Positions 24,888 to 36,367 of a DNA stretch of 64,000 nucleotides are shown here, in pieces (position 1 is the first letter of the stretch; every line of letters starts with the position of its first letter). The notes below the pieces were generated by a model. It saw nothing but the letters and a program-made list of their open reading frames with translations. It was not told the DNA's origin and made no database searches. The position numbers and the translations under genes were made by a program. The stretch is from Cantharellus purpuraceus (taxonomy: Eukaryota > Basidiomycota > Agaricomycetes > Cantharellales > Hydnaceae). The stretch covers positions 620,001 to 684,000 of the forward strand of contig JALBUN010000045.1 of assembly GCA_025174535.1 (NCBI GenBank), written 5' to 3'.

Positions 24888-25945
24888 GCGAGTGGTGGGG
24901 ATGAAAAGACGTGCTTTTTCGAAGGCTCTAGAATATTATAGGGACACTTATGTGGCAGAAACATGTCACTTTGGACGATGACGGCGGGCTGGCGTCACAC
25001 AGCACCGGTGGGTGAACCGATCTGGAGGACGACGCCACATGATTTGGCATGCAAGCAGCAAGATAAATACGCCGTGGCGTTGCGGCGAAAGAAAGGCTCG
25101 GGTGGTTAGCTTACATCTATCTTGTCTCGGTCGACCGTCACGCCCAATGTGTCAGTCGTTGTAAACGGCAGTTGCATCGCCAACACCCTGACAAGAAGGA
25201 CATTAAAATACCAGGGCGAGTCATTGAAGGCCCACTTGCGTGGGGAGAGCTCATGGCTAGACGTAACAGTCCATGCAGGGATTTCTTTCTTCGGAACGTA
25301 GGTGAGGTTCTCCTGGGTTTGCATCCATGTCTATACATCAGCTACTAATCCATTTCAACTGAGATGCAACATGCCCTGCAACAGTGTGGTGTTTGGATTC
25401 TGAAGCTGGAGGCCTCGTGCTTAGCTGTACAAGTTTTGTAACACCCAAGACGGTTCGAGATTGCCGATTTGTACATCATTGTCTACATATCTATCAGACC
25501 TATTTAATCTCTGCATCTTTGCTGAGGGTGATCATCAAAATTGATTCAAAAACGGAGAGGTTCTCATTAAATTCAGCAAGGCCAAACAACACACCTGTCC
25601 GGAAACACAAGTGACTCCTGCATCCGGTCCCTTTTCTGCTCAGGAAGAAAGAGCCTAATTCAGAGATGTACTGACCACAAAAAGCTGATCACCAAATACC
25701 GCCAAAGAGATAGCCAGGCATCACTATCCACCTATCGTAGCGCACCCCCGCTCCATTCCACCCTACTACTGGAGCACAACTAAGGAAGACGGCAACATAT
25801 CCCATCGATAGAGATGGCAGCATGAACTCGAAGAGCGCTCGCTGTGCCCATCACCATACACATGAATCGCCCCCGCAGGACGGTTGGCATAAATCATCCT
25901 TGTGTGCATAATATAGGAAGCGCCTACTGTAGTGGTTGACTGTGG
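24888..25945. other. divergent intergenic region between rhodopsin and SUA5
   Basis: About 1.06 kb that should contain both promoters. On the minus strand a 72-codon frame at 25106-25324 (around SPRKWAFNDSPWYFNVL) ends at a GTAAGC donor near 25115 and looks coding-like. I find no partner exon and no family match. It could be an upstream exon, a small unknown gene or a relic. Confidence 0.4.
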
Positions 25946-27229
25946 GTGCTGCAGAACTCCACCCAAACTCTTTTGTCGCTGGTCGCTGTGGTGAGGACGC
26001 CTCGAGTTGTGATGAGCACGATTAGGAGCATGGTGACGACCAAGGTGTTTCCGTGTGATCCTGCGTCAATCTCGTTCAATGCTTCATCCCAGCCCGTCAT
26101 ATCCTCACCAAAAACCTGTGCTTCTCTAAAAGCAGCAGTAGATGATCTCGTAGCCCTCAAAATGCCCGTTGTTTTTCCCACTGAAACCGTCTACGGACTC
26201 GCTGCACCGGCATTATGTTCCTCTGCAGTGTCGCAGATATTCAGGATCAAAGGTCGTCCTGCAGACAACCCGCTCATCGCACACGTCTCATCCATAGAAA
26301 TGCTCCAATCTCTCCTCCCTCAGTCCTTCGTTATGCCGCCTGCGTATTCAGCACTGATTCACGCGTTCTGGCCCGGTCCGCTCACATTGCTCTTCCCAAC
26401 TTCCCCGCAAATACCTCCCATAGTCACAGCATCCCACGATACTGTCGCCATCCGCATGCCCTCACACCCCGTCGCACGCGCGTTGATCGCCCTCGCCAAT
26501 ACGCCGTTGGCCGCCCCGAGCGCCAACACCTCCGGCACACCCAGCCCCACCAAAGCCGACCACGTCCTCCGCGACCTCTCCGGCAAGGTCCGCGTCATCC
26601 TCGATGGCGGGCCCTGCAAAGTTGGCGTGGAGAGCACCGTCGTTGATGGACTAGCTGCGGACGGCTACTTGCGTGTTTTGCGGCCGGGGGGGGTGACGGT
26701 CGAAGACATGGAGAGGGTATTAGCTGCTGGAAGCCTGTCATCGCGCGTACTCGTTCACAGACGCGATTATCAGGATCAGACGATCGAGCATGCGCCCACA
26801 ACACCCGGCATGAAGTATCGCCACTATTCTCCCTCGGTTCCTGTCGTCCTACTCATGACCTCCGTTCCACCCAGTGGAGCAAAAGCCAGCACACTGTCAG
26901 ACATATTTTCCTCCATCCTATCCCTACATACACGTAGTTCTCCCGCCAAAATCGGATTGTTGGCACCATTGGACTCGCCTCTCGCTCTCCTTCCTACCCG
27001 TCTCCATTCATATGCTCAAGTTGAGATACAGTGGCACGCATTCCCCCTTGGTCCTATCGCCGACCCTTCCCTTACGGCTCAGAGGCTCTTTGACGGGCTC
27101 CTGACATTAGAAGACCAAGGCGTCGACTTTATCCTCGTAGAGGGTATCGAAGAGGCCCGTGAAGGACTCGCGGTTATGAACCGCATCCGAAAAGCCGCGG
27201 GTGAGATCCGCTGGATCAACACCGACTGA
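25946..27229 (+). CDS. SUA5: threonylcarbamoyl-AMP synthase Sua5
   Basis: Single-exon gene, 427 codons from the first ATG. The YrdC domain covers roughly residues 45-250: TETVYGL, the KGRPADNP motif with the Lys and Arg that contact substrate, and APSANTSG with the conserved Ser and Asn. A C-terminal Sua5 domain follows and ends in an EGIEEARE helix region. The enzyme uses threonine, bicarbonate and ATP to make threonylcarbamoyl-AMP, the first step of the t6A37 modification of ANN-decoding tRNAs. Three in-frame methionines (25946, 26012, 26030) precede the domain. The longest N-terminus has no acidic residues and is rich in Ser, Thr and Arg, like a mitochondrial presequence. Leaky initiation could therefore supply both mitochondrial and cytosolic enzyme; this is inferred, not shown. 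No introns, unusual for this region. Confidence 0.95.
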   Translation: MLQNSTQTLLSLVAVVRTPRVVMSTIRSMVTTKVFPCDPASISFNASSQPVISSPKTCASLKAAVDDLVALKMPVVFPTETVYGLAAPALCSSAVSQIFRIKGRPADNPLIAHVSSIEMLQSLLPQSFVMPPAYSALIHAFWPGPLTLLFPTSPQIPPIVTASHDTVAIRMPSHPVARALIALANTPLAAPSANTSGTPSPTKADHVLRDLSGKVRVILDGGPCKVGVESTVVDGLAADGYLRVLRPGGVTVEDMERVLAAGSLSSRVLVHRRDYQDQTIEHAPTTPGMKYRHYSPSVPVVLLMTSVPPSGAKASTLSDIFSSILSLHTRSSPAKIGLLAPLDSPLALLPTRLHSYAQVEIQWHAFPLGPIADPSLTAQRLFDGLLTLEDQGVDFILVEGIEEAREGLAVMNRIRKAAGEIRWINTD

Positions 27230-27604
27230 TCCGAATTACTCACGTCTTCCGATTCGTCTGTGGGTGCCACATTGTCGGTATCAACGTTCACGTCACTAAT
27301 AAGTTCATTTTAGATCATTATTTCATAGATGCAGCTCTAGATTACTTAGAAGCCTAGAGAAGCTTCCTTGTGCTGACGCCTTTCTCCTCTTCCCTCGCCA
27401 TGACCTTTGCCACGCGATCCACTCCCGGAGCAGCCACATATACCAACACAACTCCTGCGCGACCAAAGCAACGCTGCAGTAATCGCCTCTGCGCGCATTT
27501 CCACACCTGTCATCCGAGAGCCCTCCGACGTTTAGCGTGACGTTGGGAGCGACTAGAGGCATCGTTCCCGAGTCATACAGGCTCGCAATGGGCGCGTACA
27601 AAAG

Positions 27605-27832
27605 CTATGAGAGAAAGTGCAGTGCTGTCCGATGCAGAGGCGTCGCTTCGCGTTCCTCGTCGTGGGGTTCGAATGCATGAGGTCTGGAGCTCACGCAGGG
27701 CTGGTTTGGGCCACCTGTTGTGGTCATTGGCTGCATTGTCATCATCGGGTGCACTGCTTTGTTTTGTTGGGGAAGAGGGTTCGTGGCTATTGCGGCAACG
27801 CTTTCGAGTTGAATTAGCTTGACGCAGGAATC
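27605..27832 (-). CDS. possible 3' exon of a small unrecognised gene
   Basis: Downstream of an acceptor-like CCCACAG the minus strand stays open for about 75 codons to a TAG at 27605-27607. The frame has a protein-like, Pro/Thr/Met-rich stretch (HPMMTMQPMTTTGGPNQP) followed by a charged tail. It resembles a cytoplasmic tail. Upstream, around 28048-27960, there is a hydrophobic segment starting with a methionine (MNPDAMRKSIGAVCTF), but the two pieces do not join in phase with the donor at 27958. The gene is therefore not established. Confidence 0.25.
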   Translation of the reverse strand, partial: DSCVKLIQLESVAAIATNPLPQQNKAVHPMMTMQPMTTTGGPNQPCVSSRPHAFEPHDEEREATPLHRTALHFLS

Positions 27833-28309
27833 TGTGGGCCACCTCGATGTGTATTATGGTCAGTCGCTACACGTTGGGGGAGAATCGAAAGTGCCGGTGT
27901 TCTGAGCGAGTGCAAGGACCGAAATTGGGTTAGAAGGGGTGCGACTAGTGCGATTACCGGAAAAAGCGTAGTGGGACCAAAGCGGGCACAATGAAAGTGC
28001 ACACGGCCCCAATACTCTTGCGCATCGCATCGGGATTCATTCAATGCCTCACCGACCCTGAATTCCTACTTATTTCATCATCGCCGCACCACTAACACCA
28101 CCACTACCGCCACCACTCTAGCGGCCCCCGTGTTGTCGATCAGCATCAGAATCAAGGGATGGATGGACGCACCCTAATGAAGGGGGCGAGCCATAACATT
28201 GAGGGATCCGGCAATGCGAGGGATTTCACAAGTATCATGTGGTATAATATTAAATATAGAACTAGAGAATTGCATACAAGGATAGATTCTAAATAACCAG
28301 TGATTTCTA

Positions 28310-29278
28310 TCATACTCCTTCGACGATACCCCGAGCCTCCAACATCCACTTCGGATACACATCAACAATGCCCCTGAACACCTCTTTCCCATAGCCGTCC
28401 ACCATAGCCACCAGACCCTGTACCACGTTGAGAAGTATATGACTCACCGTCATGTGTGCCCGGTGCCGCCGCGAATTGATGTATTTGCGGACGTTATTAA
28501 TTGCTATGAGGGAGAGGATAGAAGGGGAGGTGCGAGGACGCGGGGCAGCATGCATCACAAACCTCTTATGCTCCGTACTTGACCGGAATAAGTGCAGCGA
28601 AACATGGGCATGTGCGGTCGTCCCAGAGTCATCTGCCACTTTCCCAAAGTGTGTGTGACAATGGTGTCTTTGGGCGCATTCGCATTAACCTTGTCGGGGA
28701 TGCTAGTTAAAATGTGGTTCGCGGAGTTTTTGGAGGTTGTACCCCGTGCTGAAGCGGGGCTGAGAAGTATCAGGATAATCGTCTCGCACTGCAAAGCTTC
28801 CGAGGCAAGCTGGTGAAAGACAACTGCGCTTCGCAGTCCTTGGTCCAGGAAACCGCTAATAAATTCGGACTGGTGTATGTTGGCCGTTACAGTGGCGTCG
28901 CGACCATAAGCACGTGTCTGAAACCCGTCTATCTGGCGAGTCAGCAGGCCTGCTTATTGTAAATTGCTCTGGCAAGATTGTGGCAAGAACGGTGATTGGA
29001 GAACGGAAAATCGCATATTGCAGGCGTACCAAATCTTCGCCATGACATCCATTCATGGCCTTTCTGCGCATACTAGTACGATTCTGACCTTGATTCTGAC
29101 CTTCATCCATGTGCTTGCGCCGGCTCTTTGCTAGCGCTGCATATGTGGGTCGTTTGAAGCTGTATAGTCTTCCCAATTCATCTGACACATGTCCTAGATG
29201 CAAATAGTAGTGGGCTTCGTGAAGGTTGGCAGCAGTCCAGTCAAGATAGATGCATATCAAAATCTGGAGGATACGCAA
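28310..29278 (-). CDS. unrecognised three-exon gene model
   Basis: Three minus-strand segments join in phase: a 5' segment ending at 28925 (open from a methionine at 29278), 28869-28563, and 28503-28310 with the stop at 28310-28312. The 307-nt middle exon begins in phase 0 and ends in phase 1, and the last exon begins with the two missing bases, so frames agree across both introns (about 55 and 59 nt). Middle-exon text such as SEFISGFLDQGLRSAVVFHQ and TLGKWQMTLGRPHMPMF looks protein-like. No domain, signal peptide or membrane helix is recognised. The 5' end is the least certain part, and the frame upstream may include intron. Either an orphan gene or a fragment of a larger decayed one. Confidence 0.35.
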
Positions 29279-31262
29279 AATCTAATTTCTGAGTGTAAGA
29301 ACTTGTTACCGAGGCATCGTGGTAAAGAGTGGCCTTATGCTTTCGGAGTGTGGACGCAGATTGAACGGGAGTGTGAAGACTAAGTCCAATTTCTCGTGAA
29401 TCATACGTGATTTCCCTGTTCCCGAACTCTGCAGGATAGTCACCGAGTTCGAATACGGCCTGTCGCGCAACATTCGGTTGATGTTGCTCAGAAAGAGGTG
29501 ATTAGTGCTGATGAGAAAAGTAAAGAAACAAAATAGAAGGCAACAGTGTCACCATTCTCTGTATACAAATTAAACGACTTGCAGGGCTACTGACGCTAAA
29601 CCTCTGTTCAACAATCTTTGGCCGGCGAGGAAAAGATGGCAATTTCGATTCTACTAATAAGACTGCTGGATGGTAGATTATGGTTTCCATCAAATCAAAT
29701 GGGTGGAAGGCGGGACAGACGGTGTGTAGATTCTTCTCAAATCTCCCTTTTCATACGCTCTCTTCAATGGGTTCTTCCACTCTTCCTTCTGCTCAGTATT
29801 CAATTGTGCATCCAGGCTAGATGATTAGGAACCGCTTCAGGTGCAATGACGCGCAGAGAACCACAAGTACACCACTCCTCAGCATAACCGACCATTTGGC
29901 TTTTGTTCGCAGTATTATTCATCACGGAATTCAGCTTATCCAGTTGATCCTATGAAAGGAATGATCTCGGTCGCGTTGCAGTCGGCGAGCCTGAAAGAAG
30001 GCTGCTACAGCCGGAATTAGCATCCTGGCAGCGCGCCCTAAGATGCCCGCGTTCTTGTTCATTGCGAACGAAGAATCAGCTGAACACTAAAGGTTGTGGC
30101 ACTGTGACTTCTATCCGGTCACAACTCACGCCTTCAGGGTGCATGGGCCTTCTTAATAGTTTCTTTTATCCCCTAGGTCATAGCCAGGTATACAGTTATA
30201 TTTCTGAGATGCTTGCGCTTCGCTATTCAATCTGCCAATGCAGTGCTTCATGTTGCACATCACTTAACTAACTCCGTGATTCCTCCATACACTCTGTTTG
30301 TGGCTCTCCTCTCGTCATGTTTGAAAAGTATCATGCTTTTGTACATTTGCGACAAGTTCGTCTCTGCATTCTGGACACATGGTAACCGTGCCGTGCAAGG
30401 TTTGGTCTCCTCAGGCTAGCGCCAGTGGAATAGATCCTCAACGCAATGCATTCAAGGTTGTACACAATTGCCTTCTCTAAACTACATTAATGGCTGACCG
30501 CGACAAAAAATACCATCCATTTGCCAGCGATCTTAGTAACAGTCACAGTCCCTACTACGTCTAGAGTTCAGCTATATCCGACTTCTCCCCCACCTCCGCC
30601 TGATCCGACTTCCCCCCCACCTCCGCCTGATCCGACTTCTCACCCACCTCCAAACAGTCGCAGCCGGTAACCTATAGCGCCTCAGGCTGAAAAATAACCT
30701 GTTTTTCTTCAACCGTGAGGCCTTGAGGACTAGTACGTGACATACCACCCATCGGTGGACTCGGAAACACGGGTACTTGTTTAAGCAGCAGATTCTTGTC
30801 CTGTTCCGCCACACTGCCACATCCGCCACATACTCCTCATCCGACGTCAAGTTCTGTCATATATTTCCAATCCCTGTAGAGCCGAGAGAAAAAAAGCCAC
30901 TGGGAATTTACATTCGGTTCAAGAAACCGCCAGACAATCACTAGTAGCGCACCATATACATCGGACGGGCTTCCCAGCCAGATGATATCTCGGGTCCTTG
31001 TCTGTAAACAATCAATCACATTTGATGAACTACAAATAGCCATGTTATGTGGCAATAGAAGACCCGCATGACGATGCGGTGATGATGGCAATAGTTGTGG
31101 AATTGGAAGCTGGTCATAATTACATATCGATAATTGAAATGTAACCAAGCAACGAGGATCTATCCACGGGAAAGAAAGTAGGATGATACAAACAAAGAGG
31201 ACAGGCCAGCGCTAAACCTGCGTGAATCGTGGCCATTGCTAATTAATGGTGGGGAAAAAGTA
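29279..31262. other. intergenic, no gene supported
   Basis: About 2 kb with only short frames. It contains a 27-nt minisatellite (listed separately). No family resemblance could be found on either strand. Confidence 0.45.
30577..30651. repeat. 27-bp minisatellite, about 2.8 units
   Basis: The unit TCCGACTTCTCCCCCACCTC plus CGCCTGA occurs at 30577-30603 and 30604-30630, and in truncated form from 30631 to about 30651. Units differ by one or two bases. No open frame crosses the array on the plus strand, since the unit contains TGA. Confidence 0.85.
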
Positions 31263-31342
31263 TGACCACGGCAGGGATCGAACCTGCAATCTCCTGATTC
31301 CACGCGTCGTAGTCAGACGCATTGCCATTATGCCACGCGGCC
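31263..31342 (-). tRNA. tRNA-Arg (anticodon ACG) with an 8-nt intron
   Basis: The minus strand folds as a tRNA. Acceptor stem GGCCGCG pairs with the 3' CGTGGTC (two G-U pairs), with discriminator A. The D arm is GCAT/ATGC around a GG loop. The anticodon stem TCTGA/TCAGG is complete, the variable loop is AGATT, and the T arm GCAGG TTCGATC CCTGC forms a perfect B box. The anticodon loop is 15 nt instead of 7. Removing 8 nt (31299-31306) after position 37 leaves CTACGAA with anticodon ACG, read as ICG for arginine CGN codons. The identity depends on where the intron is placed. CCA is not encoded, as expected in a eukaryote. Confidence 0.88.
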
Positions 31343-31906
31343 GCCTGCACGCGATCTTCTTGTTTCATGATATAATACTCAGGCGCCTCATATGTATGTC
31401 GATCATCTGCAGATACAATTCACTTTCACAGAATTTCAAATGACACGGGAGCCGATGCAACAGTCGAAACTGAGATATATGAACGTAGAATTGTATCTAT
31501 GCAGTGCCAGTAAGTCCCTGAAGACTGCTGTGTGTTACTGCCTGTTTCTAGAAGCACAGGAGGTAACTACTGCGAACACGGGAACGCTGATCATTCTTCA
31601 CACTTCACTCGCGCACGGCTGCTGACACGCCATATTGCCAATTATGGTTCTCACGAACGTGGAAAACCATATAAAGAGGTGTATTCTCCCCTGGGGTTGT
31701 CGTTTCTGCAGTGAACGTTCACCCACATTGTTCTTGTGCCCATATCTCCTGTAAACCTCTGGCAGGTTTTTGCTTTCTCCTCATCCGTTACCAAAGTTTG
31801 TTTTTCACCAGCTTGGAGTGAGTCGCCTTGTCTGTCGAATTCCGAGTCTCACCATGTGTCCGGTCTTCGATGTAGATTCATCAGCCCCCACTAATCCCCT
31901 GTGACA

Positions 31907-32648
31907 ATGCGTGCTTTATATCTCAGCATCCTCGCTCTTTTCTCACTTTCCTTGGCTGTTCCTATCGTCAAGCCTGAGCAGCGGGGCCTCACCGGGCTCC
32001 TTGGTAGCCTCGCAAATCCCGCACTTGACAAAGGTGCGTTCGTGCTCATGTGTTCCTCCATTGTCACTATAGGATGCTTTGACTTTCATGCTTCTGAACG
32101 TGATGCTGATGGTGTTGATGGCAGCGCGTCTTCAAGTCGTGAAGGGCCTCGGCGACACTAGCAATGCTTTGAACAAGATCTCTGCTAAAGCCAGTTCCAC
32201 CAGCAATGCAGGAGTAACGTCCCTGGTAACGCAAGCACAATCAGGGATAGCTGCTGCCAAGGGAGGAGTGAGCAATATTGCAGCCTCAATCCTTTCTGGA
32301 GCAACGCCCTCCAAGGCAGAGTGCGTATTGCAAAAGACCAGTTGCTAAGGAATTATTGACGTTTTTTGAATTTCGTGTGCAGTCAGAAGACTGTGGCACA
32401 GGGTATTCTTAGTGCCGAGTCTGCCATCAATGGAATGAACAACGCTACCACTACCCCGAATCAGGCGCTCTCAACCGATATTGCGGGTGCGATGACGAGT
32501 GTGGAGTCGTTGAAGGCGGGTGGCGAGGGCGTCCTGGCCGCTGAGGTGCGTTACATGCTCTAGACCCCAAATTTCTCACACCCCATTCATTTGACAGAAC
32601 CTTACTTTGGCTGACTTGGGCTTATCGGCTAACGGGACGAGCAACTGA
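31907..32648 (+). CDS. small secreted Ala/Ser-rich helical protein, possibly HsbA/galactomannoprotein-like
   Basis: Four exons (31907-32033, 32137-32320, 32383-32545, 32598-32648) sum to 525 nt and 174 aa. The first 17 residues form a clear signal peptide (MRALYLSILALFSLSLAVP). The mature part is low in aromatic residues, nearly free of cysteine, and rich in Ala, Ser, Gly and Thr. It forms amphipathic helical stretches (around VVKGLGDTSNALNKI and TVAQGILSAESAING). Length and composition resemble the fungal hydrophobic surface-binding protein A / cell-wall galactomannoprotein family, but I see no diagnostic motif, so that assignment is tentative. A TATA-like CATATAAAG lies near 31668. The start was placed at 31907 because the frame opens there directly with the signal peptide. 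Confidence 0.7.
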
Positions 32649-32827
32649 GATGGAAGCGGAGAATTTTGCAGCTTGTGTCAAGCTAGAGTTCCTTCAGTTT
32701 CACTGCTGTAGTCAACGGTAATAATGGACAATAATGAATTTATTAGCCTCCATGTTCCACCGTAGCAAACTACAAGGGCAGAATGATGTAACGAAAGAAA
32801 GGCAAACAAGTTACAGTACACATGGTA

Positions 32828-32865
32828 GGGGGGAGGGTAGGGTGGAGGGTAGGGATAAAGGGGGG
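32828..32865 (+). other. G-quadruplex-type G-run cluster
   Basis: Six runs of three or more G separated by short loops (GGGGGGAGGGTAGGG followed by further runs) lie in the 350-bp spacer between two convergent genes. Such a motif can form a G-quadruplex; whether it does so here is not known. Confidence 0.6.
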
Positions 32866-32999
32866 TCCGTTAGTGATATTACATACGTGAAATCATGGAG
32901 GACACTGGACGTAAACAAAAACGTGAGCAGATACTGATATTTTTCGAGACAGCTCTCGCGAACATGGACGTTCGGATGAGCGACGTGAAATCAGTCTTC

Positions 33000-34486
33000 T
33001 TATACACTGGCCATACTGTTCATCAAGCCAGCTCGCCCCGCGGCACCCAGGCCTTCCCCACTCTCCGATTGGACGGCGACACCCATGTTACTGCCTGATG
33101 CCACCTGGCCTACATCACTCTGCAACTGCATTGGGACGAAGACCACCTTGCTGTTGGCAGTCTTAGCCATGGCCTGCAGCGCCTCGAGTTGACGGATCTG
33201 CATGGCAGCGGGGCTGGCAAGAATATCGGCAGCCTGGCGCATAAGACGCGCCGAATCGACTTCGGCGCGGGCGGCAATAACCTTGGATTCTCCGATACGC
33301 TTTTGCTGGGCAGCGGATGAGAGGGACTGCGCAACATCGGCAGAAAAAATGATGTCCTTGATGCTGTAAATGGATGAGTCATAGTGAGAAAATTATAAGG
33401 AATGAAGACGTACAGGATCCCCTCAATGGCAACACCCCATTTCTGTAGATACATCAAATTTAGGAATAAACCCACATGCGGAGGATTTCACTCACGTCAG
33501 CAATATCTCCTACTATTTCGGCGATTTCAAACGCAATTGCCTCACGTTCTGTTACCACAGACTGTACTGCACGCGCGCCCACCACATGACGGAGTGTCGT
33601 TTGGGCACGTTCAATAAGTGCTTGTCGAAGATCCGAGATACCACTATGAAAAATGTTACTGGTTATAACCATGCACCACAAATTCAGGCTTACAATGCAG
33701 CACGATAAGGGTTGACAATCTGAAAGGCATCTTCCTTTAAAACGACAAATGATGTGAAATATGATGAGTCACACCTGGAAGTAGATCACAGAGTCAATCT
33801 CGACGTTGACATTATCGCGAGTGATGACAGTCTGTCGCCCAATGGGACTAATCTGGATCTTCACGTCCACAACGCGGAGAGACTCTGTGCAGACATTGAC
33901 GTTGGCGAGGCCAGGGTCTACCGCCTTGTAGAAGTGACCAAAGCGGGAAACGAGTCCCACAGAGCCTATTGACAAGGATCGTTAAACCCAACAAAGACTA
34001 CAACCAGATACAGAGCGGTACCTTGCTGGACATTTCGGAATGGGTTCGGGAAGGGGCAGCAGGGAATAGCGCCGATGCACCCGACACATGTGCCAAGAGT
34101 GTGGAGCAGGGAGCCGTATACACCGTGCTCCACATGCTCTGCACCCATGTCCTGAGCGTAAGATGGCTGGCAAACAGTCACTTCTACGTTCCATGCAGAA
34201 AGATGACAATGCACGAACCTGCATCTCAGAACGCTTCAACGGCTGCACATGGATGATCTTGCCGTCCAACTTCTTCTGCGCCGCGGCGTGTGACGCAGAA
34301 GGCTCGGCTGTGACTATCCGTCAGACAGAACAATTGGTGTGAGGGAGGATAGCTTTGAAGACGAGAAAGGTAAATGAAGCATTCACCATGGGGAGCATCG
34401 TGATCCACAACGTTTCCCCTGCTGGCCGTACTGTTCGTGGGGGAGGGAATACGAGCTTTCTGATCGTTACCGTTAGCGTTCGACAT
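33000..34486 (-). CDS. stomatin-like SPFH/Band 7 domain protein
   Basis: Eight minus-strand exons (34486-34387, 34307-34219, 34151-34022, 33965-33775, 33719-33694, 33643-33496, 33442-33414, 33363-33000) sum to 1077 nt and 358 aa. After a polar N-terminus, a short Cys/Pro hydrophobic segment (GAIPCCPFPNPF) probably forms the membrane hairpin with palmitoylation-prone cysteines. The SPFH domain follows: GRQTVITRDNVNVEIDSVIY, then ALIERAQTTLRHVVGARAV and the helical TEREAIAFEIAEIV. A coiled region (QQKRIGESKVIAARAEVDSA) and an Ala-rich oligomerisation segment end the protein. Stomatins form ring oligomers that organise sterol-rich plasma-membrane domains and regulate channels; the family's role in fungi is inferred. 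Two exons are under 30 nt. The gene is convergent with the small secreted protein gene. Confidence 0.9.
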
Positions 34487-36367
34487 GGTTGGAACAGCGT
34501 ATTCGACTGTGGGTGTCGAGTCTTTATACAGTCACTTGACGGTTTCCGCAGCAAACGTGTGGGAATTAAAGATTGATTGGTTCCACTCCATAAGGAGCGG
34601 CCATCACCCACATCGGCCCACACGAATATACACAGTATTCAAAATTCCTTTGCTGGGACAATTTTCGCTGCCTTGCTGCTGCGCTTGGCCACATGTGTTG
34701 CTCTACTGCCATTCCATAGCTCAGTCTCCCGGCTATTCTTGGTGGCTGTCCGGGCTTTACTAGTTACTCCTGCTCCGCAGTACTAGTCCGTCACTTCCGA
34801 ACATCCATCTGCACAGGTTTTCAAGTCCGGTTTATTCCAGGCTATGTCATGGGTCTTTTGCCCATTCTCTCGCCCCGAAGGCTGTGGCAATGACGCTTCG
34901 TCGTGTCAATTCTATCCACCATCGGATACTTTCTGACAATAAAAAATTCAATTCTGCTAAAGCTTCGTTTGCTCAGGTGATATCAATATTTCAGGAGTAG
35001 GGACTTGACATTCATAAGAGGTGTATCTGCTTCTGTCTGGGGTGCGTGACCAGGCACGGTGGGGTCAGGCGAGCCACTATACTCTGGCACAGCCTGGGCC
35101 CTGTAGATCTGTTACACCTTGTCCCGTGGCTGTAGTCTGACAAGCTACTAGAAGTTCTATTTCTGCGTTCTGATATTCCTTATGGAGAACGCGGTTATTC
35201 TCGTAGCCTCGACCTCCTATATACATCTTTGTTGGTTAGCTTCCGATCTTTTACTTAGACCAACAATGTCTAGGATTGGAATATCCAACGTTCAAAAAGT
35301 TAGGTCCATTCATGTCCATGGTGCCATCCTGTGCAAAGTGACTCAGTAGGTTCTGCTAATTTTTCTGTATTGCATTAGACTCCCGATTTCATCGCCCTGT
35401 ATTTACCTCGAGGCAGTACACCTTGCATTTGCCGATTATCCCTTGCCAGAAATGAGCTGTGGCATCCAAGTGAGTGACACTGCATTTGTGAAGAGAGTTA
35501 ATTTATTGCTTCATATCTTTGTTTCGTAATTGTCAACTATGGGGTAGGAATGTAGTTAATTTACAAATATCTCCTGACCACGAGATATTATCAGATGGGT
35601 AACAAGTCAGTGTCAAGCATATCCCATCGAAACCTCTGACGAACTACGACGAATTCCCTACGCCTCGGCGTCTCACCCTGGTGGTCGGCAGTTTCAGCAG
35701 GCACATGGCTAACACCGGGATACAGGGACTCTCAAGACTTCTTTTATATGCAGTCTGGTTGGACTAGAGTACTCGATGCTGCGCGCAGGCTCTGGTCTGG
35801 CTTCTCTATAAGGTAATTTCTGATGTCCCTCATTTCACGCGATGCATTGTTCGCTTTTGTCGCCGGCGATAGTCGCTTCATCAGTAGCCACTTGACCACG
35901 GGCAAACATTCCAAGCGGCAATTATGCGTTCTTGGACCGCTGACTATTGCCCCCTACAGTGGTCATTTCTTACTGCCTGGAATACGTCTTCTTCTGAGGC
36001 CACGTTGGAATTCGACTATCAAAGGGTGCGTGTTGGAATTGGTGGAAGGACAGATAACAAGCGACTATGTGAAGTGCATGAACGATGAGGGGTGGTTGGA
36101 CTTCACGTGAAACGTGACTTTTCAAGCGTAGAACTGGACCGGTGGAGAGATCCACTTCTCTTCCAACTATTCATCAGAGATGTAGAGTATCCCCCGCAGT
36201 ATGTTCCAGCTCAGTGGCACAGTCGGATTCGAAACGCTCTCTTCACGCAGGTCACGGTTCGCAGCACTTGTTTTTCAACTCACATTGCACTGGAGGAGGG
36301 AGTAATCGGAAATCATGTTTGTGAATTGACCAATGAATAGTCCTCAAAAAATGAGATTAATTCATCA
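34487..36367. other. intergenic, no gene supported
   Basis: About 1.9 kb. Contains the presumed stomatin promoter. Only short frames on both strands, none chained into a gene. Confidence 0.45.

Noticed and set aside
31246..31443. 65-codon plus-strand frame
   Set aside because: It covers the tRNA-Arg gene on the other strand; tRNA structure explains the sequence.
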